Part shown: one piece after another, positions 60,053-64,000 of the stretch
How the letters are laid out: each line of letters opens with the position of its first letter
Position numbering within the stretch: the stretch's first letter is position 1
Assembly (NCBI GenBank): GCA_947648875.1
Contig: CANSPM010000008.1
Span: 31,361 to 95,360 of the forward strand
Source: an uncultured Lachnospiraceae bacterium
GTDB lineage: Bacteria; Bacillota; Clostridia; Lachnospirales; Lachnospiraceae
Direction of reading: 5' to 3'
Length of the DNA stretch: 64,000 nt
Notes under the pieces: model-generated
Database searches by the model: none
What the model was told of the DNA's origin: nothing
The model's input: the letters and a program-made list of their open reading frames with translations, nothing else
Program-made: the position numbers and the translations under genes

Positions 60053-60447
60053 ATGAATGAACAAAGAAAAAATAATACACGGGGGGGGGTGGTAGTATTG
60101 GGAATGCTTGAAACAGCAGGCTATGACCATAGCCGGAGAGTACACGATCCGGAAGGAATAGCTCCAACAGCTACAGCAGTGGCAGGTGGGAGCCATCATA
60201 TAAAGATTTTTGATTATTCCCGTTTCCGTGTACGCAAGCTGACCCCTACGGAGTACGGACGGCTCCAGGGCTTCCCCATGGACACCTGGCGGCAGGTAGT
60301 AAGCAATAGCCAGGCTTATAAGCAGTTCGGCAACGCGGCAACGCCGTAACGGTTCCGCTTGCGGAGGCAATAGGGAAAAGCATTATAAAATTTTTGAACG
60401 AACAGGAGGCAGAGGATGGCAAAGACACAGCAAGCCGCCCAGGGTAA
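60053..60447 (+). pseudogene. C-terminal part of the methyltransferase (motifs IX-X), two frame breaks
   Basis: From the ATG at 60053 (GGGAGGG upstream) the frame reads MNEQRKNNT, passes the G9 tract and continues VVVLGMLETAGYDHSRRVHD. It then gives the target region and motif IX-like RVRKLTPTEYGRLQGFPMD. It stops at 60349 inside motif X (QFGNAATP). One extra base there restores VTVPLAEAIGKSIIKF, open to 60447. Motifs IX and X therefore exist but cannot be joined to the catalytic half without two frame corrections. Confidence 0.7.
60081..60089 (+). repeat. Homopolymer tract of 9 G
   Basis: ACAC-G9-TGGTAG lies in the coding frame of the C-terminal methyltransferase fragment. The present length keeps the frame R-G-G-V-V-V-L open. 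Confidence 0.85.
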
Positions 60448-61780
60448 AGGCTTCGGGCTTTTATTCGAGATGGGCTGCGGAAAGACTTTAACAGCGATTG
60501 CAATCGCCGGGGCCGCCTACGAAAAGGGAGAAATTGAAAAGGTTTTAGTAGTTGCGCCGACTTCGGTCTGCAGTGTTTGGCCGAAGGAATTTAGCGACTA
60601 CGCAAATTTCAAATACAAGGTAAACGTACTTCTGGGCGATAAGAAGAAACGCCTGCAGGAGTTGGAAGCCCTTAAGAATTTCCCTTTTAAGGCTTTGAAG
60701 GTTGCGGTCATTAACTACGAAAGCACATGGCGGGAGGGGCTTTTTGAGGCATTGATAGACTGGAAGCCCGATCTTGTAATAGCGGACGAGAGCCAGCGGA
60801 TCAAGACCCACGACGCCGAACAGAGCAAAGCAATGCACCAGATCGGGGACGTTGCAAAGTATAAACTTATTCTTTCCGGGACCCCGGTGCAAAACGACGC
60901 TATAGACCTTTTCAGCCAGTACAGATTTTTAGACCCTACAATCTTCGGCTGGAATTACTACGCTTTCCGTAACCGCTACGCCATTATGGGCGGCTTTAAC
61001 CGAAAGCAGATCGTAGCCTATAAGGACTTAGACCAGCTTATCCAGAAGGAGCATAGCATAGCTTACCGGGTAACGAAGGATGAAGCCCTGGACCTTCCAG
61101 AACAGACATTTTTAACCCGGTATATTCAGCTTACGGGCAAGGAAAAACAGCTTTACGACAAGATCAAAAAAGACAGCTTCGCGGAGCTGGAGAACGGCGG
61201 CATGATTACAGCCCCGACCGTACTTACAAAACTTCTGAGGTTGCAGCAGTTCACGGGCGGCTTTATCCAGGCAGACGAAGGAGTCAAGCCGGAGCTTGTT
61301 TTTAAAGGCAAGCTAAACGCCCTGGAGGATATTTTAGAAGATTACGTTATAGGCGAGGGAAAGAAGCTGGTGGTGTTTTGCCGCTTCCGCCCGGAGATTG
61401 ACTTAATACAAAAGCTGCTTGAAAAGAAAAAGATACAGTACCGGAGCATATACGGCGACATCAAGATCGACGACCGGGGGCCGATTGTAGCAGACTTCCA
61501 GAAGGACCAGGAAATAAAAGTATTCCTTGCCCAGATTGACACCGCCGGCCTGGGTATTACCTTAACCGCCGCCGATACCTGCGTCTACTACAGCGAAAAT
61601 TTTAACTACGCAGCTTACAGCCAGAGCCTGGCCAGGATCCACAGGATAGGACAGCGGAACGTATGCACCTATATCCATCTTGTAGTAGAGAAAACCGTAG
61701 ATGAGGTTATTTTAAAGGCACTTTCCAAGAAAGAGGACCTTGCAAAAACCATTGTGGACGATTGGAGGCAGTATTTTTGA
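60416..61780 (+). CDS. C-terminal half of the split SNF2-type helicase
   Basis: A 454-residue ATPase. Walker A FEMGCGKTLTAIAI (about 18-31), VVAPTSVCSVWP, the DEAH-like VIADESQRIK, LSGTPVQND, and the C-lobe motifs VVFCRFRPEI and RIHRIGQRN are all present. The first 14 residues (MAKTQQAAQGKGFG) replace the usual link to the FKHQ motif, which lies in the separate gene at 57244-57621. The ATG has AGGAGGCAGAGG upstream, so the half has become an independent gene. Together the two would be a complete SNF2-like translocase. Confidence 0.85.
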   Translation: MAKTQQAAQGKGFGLLFEMGCGKTLTAIAIAGAAYEKGEIEKVLVVAPTSVCSVWPKEFSDYANFKYKVNVLLGDKKKRLQELEALKNFPFKALKVAVINYESTWREGLFEALIDWKPDLVIADESQRIKTHDAEQSKAMHQIGDVAKYKLILSGTPVQNDAIDLFSQYRFLDPTIFGWNYYAFRNRYAIMGGFNRKQIVAYKDLDQLIQKEHSIAYRVTKDEALDLPEQTFLTRYIQLTGKEKQLYDKIKKDSFAELENGGMITAPTVLTKLLRLQQFTGGFIQADEGVKPELVFKGKLNALEDILEDYVIGEGKKLVVFCRFRPEIDLIQKLLEKKKIQYRSIYGDIKIDDRGPIVADFQKDQEIKVFLAQIDTAGLGITLTAADTCVYYSENFNYAAYSQSLARIHRIGQRNVCTYIHLVVEKTVDEVILKALSKKEDLAKTIVDDWRQYF

Positions 61781-61950
61781 TTGAGGCTATAAAAGTAACC
61801 CGGAGGCTTGACAAGGGACGCTTAAGCCTTCCGAGAGATTTTAGGGAGGCTGCAGGCTTCGATCCGTTTCAAGAGGTAAGCGTAGCCCTTGCAGACTTTG
61901 AGGGGGAAAAGGTTTTCATTATAGCAAAAAGGAAGGAGGAACCGAAGTGA
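61777..61950 (+). CDS. AbrB/SpoVT-like small DNA-binding protein, 57 aa
   Basis: A 57-residue protein. IKVTRRLDKGRLSLPRDFRE, then VSVALADFEGEKVFIIAKR, matches the swapped-hairpin AbrB fold of small regulators and antitoxins. The start is TTG, overlapping the helicase stop as TTGA. No toxin partner is adjacent, so a transcription role is more likely. Confidence 0.65.
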   Translation: MIEAIKVTRRLDKGRLSLPRDFREAAGFDPFQEVSVALADFEGEKVFIIAKRKEEPK

Positions 61951-62114
61951 AGTTAAACGAGGTATACAGCAAGCCGCTGAAGGATGTTATTGAGGCGTTG
62001 GAGCTTTCCGACATGAAGGTCCATACCGACGATGGCGGCAACGTAAAAGCTATTGAACTTAAGTATACAGAGAAGAAAGCGGATCCGGAACCTAAAACGA
62101 ATCCGTGGGCATAG
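61947..62114 (+). CDS. Small hypothetical protein, 55 aa
   Basis: A 55-residue protein, (M)KLNEVYSKPLKDVIEALEL, opening as GTGA on the previous stop with GGAAGGAGGAACC upstream. It has an N-terminal helix, a beta pair (VHTDDGGNVKAIELKY) and a polar tail. No family is recognised. Confidence 0.6.
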   Translation: MKLNEVYSKPLKDVIEALELSDMKVHTDDGGNVKAIELKYTEKKADPEPKTNPWA

Positions 62115-62128
62115 GAAGGAGAAAAGCC

Positions 62129-62341
62129 ATGAGTACACCGAGCAAAGAAAAGGCAGTTTGTAAGACTTGCCAGCTTATGGAGCCGGAGATCGTAAGAAAC
62201 GGCCGCAACATTTTTTATTGTATGCACCCGGAGGCAAAAACCGAGTGCCTGCCGCACCGGATCATCACCAGGAGCCGCGAAAGCGAGATACCGACAAAGA
62301 CGGCGCCGAAGTGGTGCCCACTTAACCAGAAGGAGGGATAA
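62129..62341 (+). CDS. Small zinc-binding protein, 70 aa
   Basis: A 70-residue protein with C-x2-C (VCKTCQ), a Cys/His pair (YCMHPEAKTECLPH) and a C-terminal W-C-P-L, the layout of a small zinc finger. The ATG at 62129 follows AAGGAGAAAAG. Many phage and conjugative elements carry such genes in their replication region. Confidence 0.65.
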   Translation: MSTPSKEKAVCKTCQLMEPEIVRNGRNIFYCMHPEAKTECLPHRIITRSRESEIPTKTAPKWCPLNQKEG

Positions 62342-62347
62342 AGAGCC

Positions 62348-62584
62348 ATGCCGAAACATACCGAGCAGAAAGAAGAAATTGTAATTTGTAAGCATTGCGG
62401 AAAGCCGGAATATTGGGGAGCTATGCGCTGGCTTTCCGGTTGGTGCGCTTGCCGGAATTGCTACCGGAGCTTGTGGGAGGACCAGAACCACAGGAGATAC
62501 ACCTGGGACGACTTAGACGGGCCGCGCCCGACCATGGAAGAATATAAGGAGCAGGAGGCGAGAAAATGCGGAAATACGAATTAA
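62348..62584 (+). CDS. Small zinc-finger protein, 78 aa
   Basis: A 78-residue protein. CKHCG near residue 14 and CACRNCYRSLW near 33-43 form a likely two-pair zinc site. The second half is charged (DDLDGPRPTMEEY). AAGGAGGGA lies upstream of the ATG. The last 19 bp overlap the next gene. Confidence 0.65.
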   Translation: MPKHTEQKEEIVICKHCGKPEYWGAMRWLSGWCACRNCYRSLWEDQNHRRYTWDDLDGPRPTMEEYKEQEARKCGNTN

Positions 62585-63696
62585 GCATAAGCGCGGACTA
62601 CGTCCCGGAATGGGGAACCACCGAAGCAATAAGAGAATACTTTCAAAATTCCATAGACGAGGAAACCAGGGACTCCAGCAATAAAATGTTTTTTGATTAC
62701 GACAGCGGGACCCAGACCATCCGGATCGGAAACAAGCATAGCGACCTGGATATAAAAACGCTTCTTTTCGGAGTTACCACGAAGAACAAAGACAGCGCCA
62801 TGATTGGGAACCACGGAGAGGGCTATAAGATCGCTACCGTTGTTTTACTTCGTTTAGGAAAAACCGTTGTTTTCCAGAATTACTGCCGCCGGGAAATTTG
62901 GCGGCCCCGACTTGTAAAGTCCCGCAGATATGGCGGTGTTTTGGTTCCTACTTTCTTCGTAGAGCCAGAGGCTGTGTGGAAGAAAGTACCGGAGCATAGC
63001 TTAATTATTGAGGTCGGCGGAATAACGCCGGAGGAATACCAGCAAATAAAAGATTGCAATTTGCACCTTCAGGAAGGATATGCCCACCGGGACACCAGCT
63101 ACGGTGCAGTATTGGACGATGAGGAAAACAAGGGCCGTATTTTTGTAGGCGGGCTTTTCATTTGCAAGGAACCGAGGCTGGAGGATATAGGGATAGACTT
63201 TAAGCCGAAGGTCGTAAGATTGGAGCGCGACAGAAGCATGGTAAACAGCTTCGACGTTCAGTGGTACGCCGCCCGGATGGTTGAGGAATTGAAGGACGCA
63301 GAAACAACCAAGCGGTCGCTTAATTCCTATAGCGGGGTATATATAAATTCCTACAGCGTTCCCAGCGGACTGAAAAACGAAATAGCCGAGGACTTCATAA
63401 ACGAGCATGGAGCGAAAGCCGTGCCAGTAAGCAACCAGGCAGACATGGAGAAACTTAAGAAGCGGGGATATAAGCCCGTCATTGTTTCCGAAGCGAAGCG
63501 CGACGTCATACTCGAATCGGAGCTTTACGAAGAAATTAAGGCGGAGAACGCAAGGGAAAAGGAAAAAGCCCGCCCGCTCTACGACCGTTTCTGCGAGTTT
63601 GCGGAGAAGATCGAGGACCGGCTGGAGGAAAGCGAAGTAACCACGCTTTATGAGTTTTTAGACGAATTATCAGAGCTTGAAGAAAAGGAGGAATAA
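62566..63696 (+). CDS. GHKL (Hsp90-like) ATPase
   Basis: A 376-residue protein with an N-terminal GHKL ATP-binding fold. The N box REYFQNSIDEE has the catalytic Glu and the metal Asn. The G1-like IRIGNK comes next, and the nucleotide lid carries GNHGEGYKIATVVL at about 82-95. A transducer-like part (about 175-270) and a charged helical tail follow. Relatives act in DNA topology or repair, or as chaperones; some occur in defence systems. No topoisomerase or nuclease partner is visible here. GCAGGAGGCGAG precedes the ATG. Confidence 0.8.
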   Translation: MRKYELSISADYVPEWGTTEAIREYFQNSIDEETRDSSNKMFFDYDSGTQTIRIGNKHSDLDIKTLLFGVTTKNKDSAMIGNHGEGYKIATVVLLRLGKTVVFQNYCRREIWRPRLVKSRRYGGVLVPTFFVEPEAVWKKVPEHSLIIEVGGITPEEYQQIKDCNLHLQEGYAHRDTSYGAVLDDEENKGRIFVGGLFICKEPRLEDIGIDFKPKVVRLERDRSMVNSFDVQWYAARMVEELKDAETTKRSLNSYSGVYINSYSVPSGLKNEIAEDFINEHGAKAVPVSNQADMEKLKKRGYKPVIVSEAKRDVILESELYEEIKAENAREKEKARPLYDRFCEFAEKIEDRLEESEVTTLYEFLDELSELEEKEE

Positions 63697-63698
63697 AA

Positions 63699-64000
63699 GT
63701 GGCAGATATTTTTACATTGATTGACGAATACAAGGAGTTGCTGGACGAGAAGGACCGGCTTAAGGACGCCACCACGGAAAACAATAAGACCCTGGAGAAA
63801 AAGCGCAACGAGCTGGTGCAGGCCATGATCGACGCAGAAAGCCCGAAGGTAAGCCGGGGCGGCTTCCTTTACAGCTTGCAGGACAAGACCAAGTACAACA
63901 AGATCGGCGGATGCGACGAGGATGCCTTTTTTGACACATTGGAGGAACACGGGCTGGGCGATATTATTAAGCGCACCGTAAACGCCCAGACCTTGAACGG
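63699..64000 (+). CDS. Hypothetical helical protein, partial
   Basis: The 5' part of a gene that runs past the window. GTG at 63699 with AAAAGGAGGAAT upstream opens ADIFTLIDEYKELLDEKDRL. It is a long charged helix (about 1-50) followed by a mixed part (RGGFLYSLQDKTKYNKIGGC). One hundred codons are visible. Function is not recognisable. Confidence 0.6.
   Translation, partial: MADIFTLIDEYKELLDEKDRLKDATTENNKTLEKKRNELVQAMIDAESPKVSRGGFLYSLQDKTKYNKIGGCDEDAFFDTLEEHGLGDIIKRTVNAQTLN

Larger units (their letters stand above)
50030..64000. mobile_element. Integrated element inserted into rlmD (left part)
   Basis: The left junction is placed inside the rlmD coding region, about 50,010-50,060, from the change in codon use and from the serine recombinase sitting beside it. 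The exact core cannot be read without the other end. The right end lies outside the window. Cargo includes a repressor, small genes in overlapping series, a helicase, a C5 methyltransferase, a cell-wall hydrolase and a GHKL ATPase. No structural phage genes or conjugation genes are seen in this part. Confidence 0.8.

Noticed and set aside
50030..64000. Calling the element a prophage
   Set aside because: No capsid, terminase, portal or tail gene is visible. The cell-wall hydrolase and accessory genes also fit a conjugative element, so the type is left open.

Overview
The window looks like a chromosome segment of a gut-type Lachnospiraceae (Clostridia, Firmicutes) with the left part of an integrated mobile element on its right side. 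The lineage call is an inference. It rests on strong AGGAGG ribosome sites, TTGACA/TATAAT promoters with 17-bp spacing, a two-gene sufC-sufB type iron-sulfur operon, a lysine riboswitch before dapA, a eukaryotic-type HisA, DUF1836 and YerC-type regulators, and several cytoplasmic glycoside hydrolases.

Chromosomal part (1 to about 50,030). The left end holds the 3' half of an oligo-1,6-glucosidase and a GH29 alpha-L-fucosidase. A GH9 and a GH43 enzyme follow at 18-22 kb; none of the complete enzymes shows a signal peptide, so imported oligosaccharides are probably cut inside the cell. Sensory genes include two tandem chemoreceptors with six membrane segments and no extracellular sensor (10-13.3 kb), a dCache chemoreceptor (13.7 kb) and an EAL phosphodiesterase with two degenerate GGDEF-like regions (40 kb). 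Housekeeping genes include dus, sufC/sufB, tRNA-Arg(ACG), typA, an SSB-like protein, a corrinoid adenosyltransferase-like protein, dapA-dapB, hisA, a cold-shock protein, a degenerate M23 protein with a bactofilin, PHP and HIT enzymes, two large membrane proteins, a MATE exporter, an orphan NMT1-type binding protein, an SPFH/zinc-ribbon protein, pcrA and rlmD.

Mobile part (about 50,030 to beyond 64,000). A large serine recombinase converges on, and overlaps, the 3' end of rlmD. Codon use changes inside the last 45 or so codons of rlmD, so the element appears to have replaced and restored the gene's end. To the right lie a candidate small RNA, a repressor with a divergent promoter and palindromic operator, a run of small genes with a duplicated promoter/palindrome module, a large Cys-rich accessory protein, a cell-wall hydrolase, a SNF2-type helicase split in two, a sigma-70-like gene, a C5 DNA methyltransferase, small zinc-binding proteins and a GHKL (Hsp90-like) ATPase. 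No terminase, portal, relaxase or coupling protein is visible, so prophage versus conjugative element cannot be decided here.

The strongest unexplained signals are: (1) the helicase is cut between its FKHQ motif and its Walker A motif by a 2.8-kb cassette; (2) that cassette holds the only three G/C runs of nine or more bases in the window, and three of its genes have broken frames; (3) the hexamer CTGCAG is almost absent from the chromosomal 50 kb (two by eye) but occurs eight times in the 14 kb of element, and Leu-Gln in chromosomal genes is written CTACAG instead; (4) a palindrome-plus-promoter module is repeated before two small antisense-overlapping genes in the element.
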